Below are positions 1 to 11,770 of a DNA stretch of 64,000 bases, piece after piece. Below the pieces are notes generated by a model. It saw nothing but the letters and a program-made list of their open reading frames with translations. It made no database searches and was not told the DNA's origin. Numbering within the stretch: the stretch's first letter is position 1; the number at the start of each line of letters is the position of its first letter. The stretch comes from Thunnus maccoyii (taxonomy: Eukaryota > Chordata > Actinopteri > Scombriformes > Scombridae): the NCBI RefSeq assembly GCF_910596095.1, contig NC_056550.1, positions 12,274,501-12,338,500 of the forward strand, in the 5' to 3' direction. Position numbers and translations under genes: made by a program.

Positions 1-640
1 TTTTACAACCCCAACAGTAGCGATGGGGACCGACTCACGCATGTACTCATAAAACTGGAGTTGCATCCAGGAACCTTCTATTTACTCTCATTGCCGGAAG
101 GGGGAGACAAAAGTTCTACACTGCATGTATAACATTTACCATGTTCACCATCTCAGTTTAGTGTGTTAGAATGCTAACATTTGCTTATTAGCACTAAACA
201 TAAAAAGTACACCAGGCTTATGGAAATGTCATTAGTTTTGCAGGTATTTGATTACAAACCAAAGTATTAGTCTTTTTGTTTTAAGTTGCTGATGGCACCA
301 CAGGAAACGTCAGGGTATTAATAAAGTCAGTAACATTTGTCAACTGGTGACCATAAATATCTGTATAAAATTTCCCAACTATCCATCCAATAGTTCACAT
401 ATTTCAGTCAGGACCAAAGTATTAGATGGACTGACAGAGCAACAGACTGTCATTGCCACCCCTAGAACCATGCTGCATGGCTGAAAAACTACAAATGTGA
501 TTCCAAAAATACAATAATAATTGGGTTTCAAATGTTATAATCAAAAATAAAATGGAGCAAAAGTAGAATGGTGTTCCACAATTGGGCCCGCTGAATACAT
601 ACAGTATTAAAAAATCTGACGATGCACTACAACAGGCAAA

Positions 641-718
641 GGTTTTTGTATGAGTGTGTGCCACTGTGTGTATACAGTGGGTGGGGTCTCCACGGTGATA
701 TGTGGTAATACAAAAACC
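641..718 (+). other. DH segment 1 (type A) with 12-RSS on both sides
   Basis: The 5' RSS has nonamer GGTTTTTGT (641-649), a 12-bp spacer and heptamer CACTGTG (662-668). The 22-bp D core is 669-690. The 3' RSS has heptamer CACGGTG (691-697, one base off CACAGTG), a 12-bp spacer and nonamer ACAAAAACC (710-718). The two-sided 12-bp spacing is diagnostic of a heavy-chain D. This unit has no type B partner D downstream. Confidence 0.9.
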
Positions 719-1938
719 TGTCCTGAACTGAACTGAAGCACAGAGTCACTGCACCTCAAGAAAAAGCAGATATTCACAACATCAGACCATTTCACAAAAT
801 CATTAGACACTGAAGAAAGATAATATTCAATTCAATAGTGGAAGGATACATTTTAAATTCAGTTTTACCCTGAAAAAACATGAAAATCATAACAAGCTAA
901 TTATTTTTCTTTTGCTCTGTATCAGAAAATATAATTCATTTCACATAGTGAAAAACCAACACATAATTTAATTTTTGTCTATTTACAATTAATTTGATGT
1001 CAATTTATTGACAGTATGTTTTAAATGTGAGTCAATGGTCATAAATTAGATTTAAAGATTTAATTATCACAATAACCACTATTACTACCGATAACTTTAA
1101 TTGTACTTCTATCTGTATCTGGTGTCTGTGGCAACATTCCTGCATCGACCAGCAATGATTGATTTGCCAGAGCTGAAGGCCGCCCATAGAGCATGTGCAA
1201 CAGAGACTTCCGCTGGCCAAGCCAGCTAACTTCCAGTTTAGCCCTCCGCTAACTTGAGGGATAAAATAATTTAATTGTGCAGCTCTTCTAGACTTTCCAA
1301 ATGTTATTGGACCAGATTGATTACATTCTGACAGTGAAATGAATCATTAAATGGGGGTTGTGATGCTCAAAACAATTTATCCATGCAATACAGACAAAAG
1401 TTCCACACTGCAGGTTTAAGCATAACATTTACCATGTTCACCATCTCAGTTTAGTTTGTTAGAATTTTAACATTTGCTAATTAGCACTAAACATAAAAAG
1501 TACACGAGGCTGATGGAAATGTCATTAGTTTTGCAGGTATTTGATCACAAACCAAAGTATTGGTCCTTTTTTTTAAAAAACTTGCAGGTGGCACCACAGG
1601 AAACATCAAGGTATTAACAAAGTCAGTAGCATTTATCAAGTGGTGACAATAAATATCTGTATAAAATTTCCCGACCATCCATCCAGTAGTTGTTAACATA
1701 TCTCAGTCAGGACCAAAGTAGTAGATGGACTGACAGAGCAGCAGACTGTCATTGCCACCCCTAGAACCATGCTGCATGGCTGAAAAACTACAAATGTGAT
1801 TCCAAAAATACAATAATAATTGGGTTTCAAATGTTATAATCAAAAATAAAATGGAGTTTGGTAGAATGGTGTTTCACGATTAGGCCTGCTGAATACATAC
1901 AGTATTAAAAAAACTGACGATGCACTACATCAGGCAAA

Positions 1939-2011
1939 GGTTTTTGTATGAGTGTGTGCCACTGTGTGTATACGTGGGGTACCCACAGTGATATGTGGTA
2001 ATACAAAAACC
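1939..2011 (+). other. DH segment 2 (type A) with 12-RSS on both sides
   Basis: Nonamer GGTTTTTGT (1939-1947), 12-bp spacer, heptamer CACTGTG (1960-1966), D core TGTATACGTGGGGTACC (1967-1983), heptamer CACAGTG (1984-1990), 12-bp spacer, nonamer ACAAAAACC (2003-2011). All four signal elements are consensus, so this should be a fully usable D. Confidence 0.93.
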
Positions 2012-2709
2012 TGTCCTGGACTGAACTGAAGCACTGAGTCACCGCGCTTCAAGAAAAAGAGCAGATATTCACAAAATCATTAGACACTGAAGAAAGACAA
2101 TATTCAATTCAATAGTGGAAGGATAAATCTTAAATTCAGTTTTACCCTGAAAAAACTTGAAAATCATAACAAGCTAATTATTTTTCTCTTGCTCTGTATT
2201 AGCAAATATAATTTATTTCACATACTGAAAAACAAACATGAATTTTATTTTTTGTCCATTTACAGTTAATTTGATGTCAAGTTATTGACAGTGTGTTTTA
2301 AATGTGAGTTAATGGTCATAAATTAAAGATTTAATTATCACAATAACCACTATTACTACCGATAACTTTAAGTGTACTTCTATACTAAGACACATGCAGT
2401 GTTGAACTAAAGACAAAACTTTGTGTTAACTCACCAAACCTTTGGATGATTTCTCTGAAAAATATACTGAGAATTTATTCTCTAAATTGTAGACCTGTTT
2501 TCAGTAATATGTACAACATGGCCAAATAAAAATTAAATAATAACAATAATAATGATAACAAACAGTCATTTTATAATCATCAGGGAACTTTTGTACTACT
2601 GATTTCTTTCACATGAATTGATCTTAACATTGCGTGTTAAACTAGAATTAAAAACATTGTAGTTTAAGGTAAAAGCATTTGGTGGTGTGATAGCCAGTGT
2701 ACAGGGTGG

Positions 2710-2777
2710 AATATTTGTAAAGGGTTGTAACACTGTGCAATATGACAGCCACTTTGATACCTGCTATGACAAAAACC
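2710..2777 (+). other. DH segment 3 (type B), weak 3' heptamer
   Basis: Nonamer AATATTTGT (2710-2718), 12-bp spacer, heptamer CACTGTG (2731-2737), 12-bp D core CAATATGACAGC (2738-2749), heptamer CACTTTG (2750-2756), 12-bp spacer, nonamer ACAAAAACC (2769-2777). The 3' heptamer departs from CACAGTG at two central positions. Joining to J is therefore probably inefficient. Confidence 0.85.
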
Positions 2778-3060
2778 TCCTGAAAAGAAATGCTGTGTAT
2801 GGTGCTGATACAGAAACATATGTGTCCAACAAAACTCTTTTTTCAGGAAAAGCAGAGGTGTTTAAAGATTGACAATAACACATTGTGTCAGGACATCATG
2901 AACTTAAATGATACAGTTTATTTAACACACAGAGGATCAATTAAATATTCATAAGTCAAGACTCTATAGCTAGCAGCTGTGTGAAGCTGTGGTTTTTTGA
3001 GCTAAATGGTAATGTTGGCATGCTAACATACTCACAATGGTATTATCAACATGCTGATGT

Positions 3061-3592
3061 TAAAACTGGAGTGCAGGACTTTTATATATACATAAACGTC
3101 TGTTACATTCAAGCCCTTGCCAAATGAGTTCATATAATGCTGATTAAGCTTGTCATCACCAGGTAAATCTCTCTTTATTTCGCAGTAGACCATAGTTTTT
3201 AATCTGGTGTTAGTGGCGACATTCCCGCATCAACCAGCAATGATTGATTTGCCAGAGCTGAAGGCCGCCCATAGAGTCTGTGCACCAGAGACTTCCTTCA
3301 GCCAAGCCAGCTAAGTTCCGGTTTAGCCCTCCGCTAACTTGAGGGATAAAATAATTTATTCGTGTGGCTCTTCTAGACTTTCCGAATGTTATCAGACCAA
3401 ATGGATCAAATTCTGATCGTGAAACAAGTCATTTCATGGGGGTTGTGACACGCAAAACAATTTATCCACGTTTTACAGCCGCAAAAGTAGCGATGGGGAC
3501 TAGTTCACGCATGTACTCATAAAACTGGAGTTGCAGGAACCTACTATTTACTCTCATTGCCAGAAGGGGGAGACAAAAGTTCTACACTGCAT
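3061..3592. mobile_element. MITE-like segment inside D unit
   Basis: The ends are imperfect inverted repeats: GGAGTGCAGGACTTTTA at the left, and the reverse complement of the right end carries GCAGTGTAGAACTTTTG. The same segment recurs at about 5299-5872. Its right part lies at 1-125. An internally deleted form lies near 1100-1413. It is missing at the equivalent place near 8041. This pattern suggests a short non-autonomous DNA transposon carried along with the D-unit duplications. The family is not assigned. Confidence 0.45.
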
Positions 3593-4064
3593 GTATAACA
3601 TTTACCATGTTCACCATCTCAGTTTAGTGTGGTAGAATGCTAACATTTGCTAATTAGCACTAAACATAAAGTACATGAGGCTGATGGGCATGTCATTAGT
3701 TTTGTAGGTATTTGATCAAAAAGTATTGGTCTTTTTTTAAAAAACTCTCTGATGGCACACAAGAACCATCAGGGTATTAACAAAATCAGTAGGGGACCAT
3801 AAATATTTGTATAAAATTTCCCGACCATTCAGTCAGGACCAAAGTAGTAGATAGACTGACGAAGCAACAGACCGTCATTGCCACCCCTAGAGCCATGCTG
3901 CATGGCTGAAAGAGTGCAAATGTGATTTCCAAAAATACAACAATAAGGAGGTTTCAAGGGGTATAATTAAAAATAAAATGGAGCAAAATTAGAATGGTGT
4001 TTCACGATTGGGCCTGCTGAATACATACAGCATAAAAAATTGACGATGCACTTCATCAGGCAAA

Positions 4065-4143
4065 GGTTTTTGTATGAGTGTGTGTCACTGTGTGTATACA
4101 GTGGGGTGGGGTACCCACAGTGATATGTGGTAATACAAAAACC
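4065..4143 (+). other. DH segment 4 (type A) with 12-RSS on both sides
   Basis: Nonamer GGTTTTTGT (4065-4073), 12-bp spacer, heptamer CACTGTG (4086-4092), 23-bp G-rich D core (4093-4115), heptamer CACAGTG (4116-4122), 12-bp spacer, nonamer ACAAAAACC (4135-4143). This is the longest D core in the array and all signals are consensus. Confidence 0.93.
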
Positions 4144-4946
4144 TGTCCTGAACTGAACTGAAGCACAGAGTCACTGCGCCTCAAGAAAAAGAGCAGATAT
4201 TCACAAAATCATTAGACACTGAAGAAAGATAATATTCAATTCAATAGTGGAAGGATACATTTTGAATTCAGTTCAAACAAGCTAATTATTTTTCTCTTGC
4301 TCTGTATCAGAAAATATAATTTATTTCACATGGTGAAAAACCAATATAAAATTTAATTTTTGTCTATTTACAATTAATTTGATGTCAAGTTATTGACAGT
4401 ATGTTTTAAATGTGAGTTAATGGTCATAAATTAAAGATTTAATTATCACAATAACCACTATTACTACCGATAACTTTAAGTGTACTTCTATACTAAGACA
4501 CATGCAGTGTTGAACTAAAGACAAAACTTTGTGTTAACTCACCAAACCTTTGGATGATTTCTCTGAAAAATATATAGAGTATGAAATATGTATCATCATT
4601 TCAGATATTGTTAATATTCTTTTTGTTTATCAAACAATTTCCAAAATTAGGTGGATGTCATTTGCCCATGATTTTACTGCACAATATACACCAATAACTA
4701 TGTTTATATGTATTTTTATTCTCTGAATTGTAGACTTGTTTTCAGGAATATGTACAACATGGCCAAATAAAAATTAAATAATAACAATAATAATGATAAT
4801 AAACAGTCATTTCACAATCATCAGGGAGCTTTTGCACTGCTCAATTCACATGAATTGATCTTGACATTACTTGTTAAACTGGAATGACAAACATTGTAGT
4901 TTAAGGTAAAAGCATTTGGTGGTGTGATAGCCAGTGTACAGGATGG

Positions 4947-5014
4947 AGTATTTGTAAAGGGTTGTAACACTGTGCAATATGACGGCCACAGTGATACCTG
5001 CTATGACAAAAACC
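4947..5014 (+). other. DH segment 5 (type B) with 12-RSS on both sides
   Basis: Nonamer AGTATTTGT (4947-4955), 12-bp spacer, heptamer CACTGTG (4968-4974), D core CAATATGACGGC (4975-4986), consensus heptamer CACAGTG (4987-4993), 12-bp spacer, nonamer ACAAAAACC (5006-5014). The 3' signal is intact here, unlike in its paralogue DH3. Confidence 0.92.
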
Positions 5015-5298
5015 TTCTGAAAAGAAATGCTCTGTGTATGGAGCTGATGCAGAAACATATGTGTCCAACAAAACTCTTTTTTCAGGAAAAGCAGAGATGT
5101 TTAAAGACTGACAATAACACATTATGTCAGGACACCATGAACTTAAAAGTGATAGTTTCTTTAACACATAGAGCATCAATTAAATATTCATAAGACAAGA
5201 CTCTACAGCTAGCAGCTGTGTGAAGCTGTGGTGTTTCTAGCTAATCGGTAATGTTGGCATGCTAACATACTCACAATGGCAATACTAACATGTTGATG

Positions 5299-5872
5299 TT
5301 AAAGCTGGAGTGCTGGACTTTTACATGTAAATGAACGTCAGTTACATTCAAGCCCATGCCGAACAAGTTCATACAATGCTGATTAAGCTTATCACCGCCA
5401 GGTAAATCTCTATATTTCACAGTAGACTGTAGGTTGTAATCTGGTGTCTGTGGCAACATTCCCGCACTGGCTCACCAGTAGTGATGCATTTTATGTCAAC
5501 CAGCAATGATTGATTTACCAGAGCTGAAGGCCGCCCATAAAGCATGTGCACCAGAGACTTCCGCCAGCCAAGCCAGCTAACTTCCGGTTTAGCCCTTTGC
5601 TAACTTGAGGGATAAAATAATTTAATTGTGCGGCTCTTCTAGACTTTCCGAATGTTATCGGACCCAATTGATCAAATTCTGATAATGAAACGAATCACTT
5701 CATGGGGGTTGTGACACTCAAAACAATTCATCCACATTATACAGCCCCAACAGTAGTGATGGGGACCGACTCACGCATGTGCTCATAAAACTGGAGTTGC
5801 ATCCAGGAACCTACTATTTACTCTCATTGCCAGAAGGGGGAGACAAAAGTTCTACACTGCATGTATAACATT
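5299..5872. mobile_element. MITE-like segment, second full copy
   Basis: This is the paralogue of the segment at 3061-3592, in the same position relative to a type B D (here DH5). It has the same imperfect inverted ends. Its presence between D units and not inside D cores means it changes spacing only. Confidence 0.45.
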
Positions 5873-6143
5873 TACCATGTTCACCATCTCAGTTTAGTGT
5901 GTTAGAATGCTAACATTTGCTAATTAGCACTAAACAAAAAGTAAATGAGGCTGATGAGAATGTCATTAGTTTTGCAGGTATTTGATCACAAACCGAAGTA
6001 TTGTTCTTTGTTTTTTTTTTAAACTTGCTGACGGCACCACAGGAAACGTCAGGGTATTAACAAAGTCAGTAGCATTTATCAACTGGTGATCATAAATATC
6101 TGTATAAAATTTCCCAACTATCCATCCAGTAGTTGTTAACATA

Positions 6144-6534
6144 TGTAATGACCCCTCTGCTCCACTAAGTGCTCCTGCGTTCCATTTGCTGGTTTCCTTT
6201 TTGTCTTGCAGGATCCGGGGCAGGATGGAGGATCGTCATCGCCATCATGAGCCACACCTGAGCCCGGTGTGGTCGTGACTGTAAAGCTTGGCTGCCTACA
6301 GAGTTTCTCTCTCCTCCTTCATCATGCCTCATCCATTCTGAGCGCGGCGCGGCACGGCTGTTTTTGTTTTTGGTTGCCGACACGCACACATCCACACATG
6401 CCTACATTACTGATTACTGACTTCCATGTTTTTTCCGTTCTTATTTATCATTTTGTAAATAAACACTTATCTTAAGTTACAAAACTCATCTGGTTTCCCA
6501 TATTTTGTCGCAGCCTATGAGCCGGGCTGTGACA
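6144..6534. mobile_element. Solo LTR with 4-bp target duplication
   Basis: The 391-bp insertion begins TGTAATGACC and ends GCTGTGACA, the TG...CA form of an LTR. It is flanked on both sides by CATA (6140-6143 and 6535-6538). It contains an AATAAA near 6457. The paralogous D unit near 1697 has the uninterrupted sequence CATATCTC, which is the empty site. No internal retrovirus or retrotransposon coding region is present. Confidence 0.8.
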
Positions 6535-6776
6535 CATATCTCATTCAGGACCAAAGTAGTAGATGGACTGATGGAGCAACAGGCAGACATTGCCTTCTCT
6601 AGAACCATGCTGCAAGGCTAAAAATGTGCAAATGCGATTTTCCAAAAATACAGCAATAGTCAGGTTTCAAATGTTATAATCAAAAATAAAATGGAGCAAA
6701 AGTAGAGGTATTTCACGATTAGGCCTGCTGAATACATACAGTATTAAAAAACTGACGATGCACTACATCAGGCAAA

Positions 6777-6849
6777 GGTTTTTGTATGAGTGTGTGCCAC
6801 TGTGTGTATACGGGGGGTACCCACAGTGATATGTGGTAATACAAAAACC
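6777..6849 (+). other. DH segment 6 (type A) with 12-RSS on both sides
   Basis: Nonamer GGTTTTTGT (6777-6785), 12-bp spacer, heptamer CACTGTG (6798-6804), D core TGTATACGGGGGGTACC (6805-6821), heptamer CACAGTG (6822-6828), 12-bp spacer, nonamer ACAAAAACC (6841-6849). The core differs from DH2 by one base. A solo LTR sits about 240 bp upstream. Confidence 0.93.
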
Positions 6850-7545
6850 TGTCCTGAACTGAAATGAAGCACTGAGTCACTGCACATAAAGAAAAAGAGC
6901 AGATATTCACAAAATCAGACCATTTCACAAAATCATAAGACATTGAAGAAAGATAATATTCAATTCAATAGTGGAAGGATACATTTTAAATTCAGTTTTA
7001 CCCTGAAAAAACATGAAAATCATAACAAGTTAATTATTTTTCTTTTGCTCTGTATCAGCAAATATAATTTATTTCACATACTGAAAAACAAACATGAATT
7101 TTATTTTTTGTCCATTTTCAGTTAATTTGATGTCAATTTATTGACAGTGTGTTTTAAATGTGAGTTAATGGTCATAAATTAAAGATTTAATTATCACAAT
7201 AACCACTACTACTATCGATAACTTAAATTGTACCTCTAAACTAAGACACATGCAGTGTTAAACTAAAGATGACAAACACTTTGTGTTAACTCACCAAACC
7301 TTTAGATGATTTCTCTGAAGAATATACTTAGTATGAAATATGTATCATCATGTCAGAGATTATTAATCTTCTTTTATGCTACAGTAGTTTTGTTTATCAA
7401 ACAAATTCCAAGATTAGGTGGATGTCATTTGCCCATGATTTTACTGCACACTATATACCAATAATTATGTTTTTATGTGTTTTTATTCTCTGAATTGTAG
7501 ACCTGTTTTCAGGAATAAGTACAACATGGCCAAATGAAAACAAAA

Positions 7546-7548
<3 letters not shown>

Positions 7549-7576
<28 letters not shown>

Positions 7577-7578
7577 AA
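7549..7578 (+). repeat. (GAA)n microsatellite
   Basis: About nine tandem AGA/GAA units lie between D units. Confidence 0.9.
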
Positions 7579-7721
7579 ATAGTCATTTTACAATCATCAG
7601 GGAACTTTTGCACTACTGATTTCTCTCACATGAATTGATCTTGACATTACTTGTTAAATTAAAATGAGAAACATTGTATTTTAAGGCAATTCAATGGTGT
7701 GATAGCCAGTGTACAGGGTGG

Positions 7722-7789
7722 AGTTTTTGTAAAAGGTTGTAACACTGTGCAGTATGGCAACCACAGTGATACATTCTATGACAAAAACT
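7722..7789 (+). other. DH segment 7 (type B) with 12-RSS on both sides
   Basis: Nonamer AGTTTTTGT (7722-7730), 12-bp spacer, heptamer CACTGTG (7743-7749), D core CAGTATGGCAAC (7750-7761), heptamer CACAGTG (7762-7768), 12-bp spacer, nonamer ACAAAAACT (7781-7789). Confidence 0.92.
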
Positions 7790-8896
7790 TCCTGAAAAGG
7801 AAATGCTATTTATGGCGCTGATACAGAAACGTACATGTCCAACAAAACTCTTTTTTAGGAAAAACAGAAATATCATCATGAACTTAAAAGTGATACAATT
7901 TCTTGAACACACAGAGGATCAACTGAATATTGATAAGACAAGAGTGTACAGCTAGCAGCTGTGTGAAACTGTGGTGCTTTGAGTTAAATGGTAATGTTGG
8001 CATGCTAACATATTCACAATGGCAATATCGACATACTGATGTTCATTATGTATAATGTTCACCTTGTTCACCATCTCAGTTTAGTGTGTTAGAATGCTCA
8101 GATATGTTAATAAGCACTAAACACAAAGTAATGTGCACGAGGCTGATGGGAGTGTCATAATCGATCATTGATACAGTCATCATTGATACAGAGTCATTTT
8201 GATTATGCATGTTCTGCTTGGTACAGTGATTTGACAGCTTAACTTTTTTTTTTTTTTAATGTGGGAGTTATTTTTATTTGTTAAATTGTGGTGATGTGTT
8301 TTTGGATCTCAGGTTTGATTTGTTTTAGTTTTTATGTTGACTGTCTTGTGCTTCTTTGTGATTTCTTTGTCTTTTAACATCTTGGGACCATGTTGGAGAT
8401 AAGTATTTTCATTTTAACATGTTATCCTTTGGATTTTTGCTAATCTTTAAATAAAATCAATCAATCAGTCAAATTAGTTTTGCAGTTGTTTGATTACAAA
8501 CAAAGTATTGGTCAAATTAAACTTTGACCTGCTGGTCGCACTCCAGGAAATATCAGGGGATCCACAAAGTCATTAGGATTAATCGTCTGGGGACCATGAA
8601 TGTCAAAAATTTCATGGCTGTCCATCCTGTAGGTGTTAAGATATTTCAGTCTGGACCAAAGTAGTGGACAGACTGACGTAGTAACAGACCGAACAACCCA
8701 TATTGCCACCCCCAGAGCCATATCGCATGACTAAAAATGACCAAAGTGTAACTGATGTGATTTTCAAAAACACAGCAATGTCTAGGTTTCAAGTGGTATA
8801 ATTTAAAACAAAGAGGAGCAAAAGTAGTATGGTGTTTCATTGGCCCAGCTGAATACACACAGTACAAAAAACTGATGATGCATTACATCAGGCAAA

Positions 8897-8968
8897 GGTT
8901 TTTGTATGAATGTGTGCCATTGTGTATATGGGGGGACAGGCACAGTGATATGCGGTAATACAAAAAGA
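8897..8968 (+). other. DH segment 8 (type A), degraded RSS
   Basis: Nonamer GGTTTTTGT (8897-8905), 12-bp spacer, heptamer CATTGTG (8918-8924), D core TATATGGGGGGACAGG (8925-8940), heptamer CACAGTG (8941-8947), 12-bp spacer, nonamer ACAAAAAGA (8960-8968). The 5' heptamer and the end of the 3' nonamer are off consensus, so use may be reduced. Confidence 0.85.
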
Positions 8969-9627
8969 AAGATAGAGATAGAAGATAAAGACAGATAATA
9001 TTCAATGTAGTAGTGGAAGGATAAATTGAATTTATGATGAATTATATTTTTTTTTCGGGTTTTACCCAAAATAAACATGAAAAAACATAAAATTGATTTT
9101 TTTTGTCTATTTACAGTAAATTTGATGTCAGGTTATTAACACTATGTCTTAAATGTGAATTAATGGACACAAAGTAAGGATTTAATTATGACAATAACCA
9201 CTGTTGCTAACTTGAAGTGTAGTTCAATACTAAGAACAAAGTTAAACCAAAGATGACAACCCTGTTAGCTCACCAAATCTTTGGATGATATCCCTGAAAA
9301 AGTATGAAATATGTATCATCATGTCAGAGCCTATTGATCTTGTTTTGTGCTACAATAGTTTTGTGTCTCATTCAAATTAGATCGATGTCATTTGTCCATG
9401 TTTTGCTGCACAATGCATATCGACAACTATACTTATGTAAAGCCATTTTCAGGAATATGTACAACATGGCCAAATGAAAACACAAGTTATAATAATAAAA
9501 ACAACCGTCAGGGAATGTTTTCACTGTTGATTCCTTTCACATGATTTGAACTTAACATTACTTGTTAAACTAAGATGAAGGCAAGAGTATTTGTGTTGTG
9601 TGGTGTAATAGCCAGTGTGTAGAGTGG

Positions 9628-9698
9628 AGTTTTTGTACAGGGCTATATCATTGTGCCATACAGTAGCGGCCACAGTGATATATCCTATGACAAAAACC
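9628..9698 (+). other. DH segment 9 (type B), 5' heptamer variant
   Basis: Nonamer AGTTTTTGT (9628-9636), 12-bp spacer, heptamer CATTGTG (9649-9655), D core CCATACAGTAGCGGC (9656-9670), heptamer CACAGTG (9671-9677), 12-bp spacer, nonamer ACAAAAACC (9690-9698). Confidence 0.88.
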
Positions 9699-10055
9699 TC
9701 CTTCCACTGAAAAGGGAATGCTGTATACAGTGCTGAAACAGAAATCAACTGAGACTGCTCACTGCTGCCCATACATGTCCAACAAAACTCTTCTTTAAGA
9801 ATAATAATGTGATCTTACACAAAGGACATCATGAGCGTAAAAGTAAGTTTTCTTAACACGTAGAAGTATGTTAAAAATCGACAAAGTTAAACAAATCTGA
9901 AAACACAGCAATGGTTTCAAAGTGTAAAATTAGAAATAAAACTGGGCAAAAGTAGAAGGTGTTTCATGATTTCATAGTTTTACTGTGAAAAGTTACTGCA
10001 CATGATCCTGCTGAATACAGACAGTACAAAAACTGACCACACATTATCAGGCAAA

Positions 10056-10123
10056 GGTTTTTGTATGAGTATGTACCACTGTGTGGGGTGGCAGCCACAG
10101 TGATATATGATAATACAAAAATC
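10056..10123 (+). other. DH segment 10 (J-proximal) with 12-RSS on both sides
   Basis: Nonamer GGTTTTTGT (10056-10064), 12-bp spacer, heptamer CACTGTG (10077-10083), D core TGGGGTGGCAGC (10084-10095), heptamer CACAGTG (10096-10102), 12-bp spacer, nonamer ACAAAAATC (10115-10123). It is the last D seen. About 8.1 kb, including a DIRS element, separates it from JH1. Confidence 0.9.
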
Positions 10124-11770
10124 TGCCCTGAACTGAACTGAAGCAGAAAGTCCCTGTGCCTCAAGAATAAGAGAAGTTATTCTCAAAATCAATTTCCCAA
10201 AATCATTGGACACTGCTGAAATGTTCTAATGAATAGAATACTGGAAATTCTATTGTAAATTGCATTTATGAGGAATTGCAGATTTCTGAAAAAACTCTGA
10301 AAAAAATAGTGCCACCTCACCTCTCTTGCTTTGTAAGATACTGGATATATTTCACATACCCAAAGCAAACACAAAAACTTACAGTTAATTTAGTGTCAAT
10401 GAATTATGTATAATATGTTATGAATGTGAGTTTATGGTCATAAATTCAGGATCCAATAAGTATTTAATTGTCACATTCACAACTATTTGCCACCCATAAC
10501 TTTAAATGTACTTCCAAACTAAGAAACACAGTGTTTTACTCAAACATTGTAAAACTTACAGTAGAGATACTATCAAAATAGAGAGGAAAATGTTTGTACA
10601 TTTTGGACTTGTGGTTCTCAACATCCTTACTGGTTAATATTTATGTAACACACAGGAAACAATCTTCACCACAACAGGTGTTTCCGCATCCAGTTAACAA
10701 ACTGAAACTGACTGAAAGCCAAAGTCTCCTCCACAACTGATGATACAAGATACATTACAACAAAGCTGTCCAGAGAAACTATCTTGTCTTACTGGAGTTT
10801 TATGCTTTCAATATGATGATAATTGAACACTTCTGACAGAAAGCATTTGTTTATACTGTACCACAGCACAGTCTGAACTAGTACCATAATATTAAATTTA
10901 AATGAAGAGTATGTTGATTATCAAACAGGAAGTGATTGATTGTAACACACTTCATACAACTGTAAAACATTCATTACATTAAACTTAATCTATCCTCACA
11001 ATACATCATTAAAAATTCATTCTATAACTGGAGACGGAGGCTGGAAGGTCAGGTTAGCAGCATCTATTCAGGCTACATTCTTTGTAGAAATATGTGAACA
11101 AAAAATATCAGAAGGAAAAGATGATTTCAAAACTTCTGTATTAAATGCTCCATTCAAAAAATGGGAAATTTCCATCTGAAAAAGTGAGCACCAGGTTGCA
11201 GCATTAGATATTATGTATTCATGTTATAATAGCATTCTCATTATTTTGATATACCATTACATTCAAAGTTACCCTCCAGACGTACAAGAATTCTCTACTT
11301 TGATTAATAATTTGTGTCTAAAAGTTTTATAGTGGAGTTCCTTTGCTAATGGCAGAAGACATTGTTAGATTTTAATTAAATGGTTCAATCAACTCATTAA
11401 AATAACTTATCCTTCCTTTCCTTCTCTGACAAATCCTAAGTAAATATGCAAATATTGTTCATTTCAAAAGTTTGTGGGACACAAGATGTTTCCTACTTCA
11501 CTTAAAAGTCTATTCAAGTTTCCACATCACATCTGTGCAAGATGCATACTGGACCACGATTGGCTCCAAACTAGTTGTGATGTCACAGTCACATCATGCT
11601 CTTAAGTACATGTTATAAACTCAGATTTAAGCTGAAATCAAACATTTCTATATGAGAAGAAACCTCTAATTATAGCAAGATATTTTGGAATGTCTTTATT
11701 ACAACTGTTAACTTTTGTGATGCAGGGATTCCCCCAACAAATTGGTTTGCGGCCTCCTGTCTGATTACAT
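10124..11770. other. Non-coding spacer after the D array
   Basis: This AT-rich stretch has no exon or RSS that I can support. A perfect octamer ATGCAAAT lies at 11446-11453, about 6.7 kb upstream of JH1. The tail of the reverse-strand DIRS element begins near the right end. Confidence 0.6.

Larger units (their letters stand above)
1..10130 (+). repeat. Tandemly duplicated DH array (about 2.1-kb units)
   Basis: The same blocks of sequence recur through this stretch, including the D-flanking RSS, an intervening AT-rich segment and a CCGCCCATA-containing segment. D cores of type A lie at 669, 1967, 4093, 6805, 8925 and 10084. Type B cores lie at 2738, 4975, 7750 and 9656. Spacing between successive type A cores is 2126 (1967 to 4093), 2712 (4093 to 6805, enlarged by a solo LTR) and 2120 (6805 to 8925). 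The last unit is shorter and more diverged. I see no exon or V segment here; the short reverse-strand open frames are artefacts of the repeated sequence. The array runs off the left edge of the window. Confidence 0.85.

Noticed and set aside
422..10374. Many 60-90-codon reverse-strand open frames in the D region
   Set aside because: They recur only because the D units are duplicated, they overlap RSS and show no domain or conserved codon pattern.
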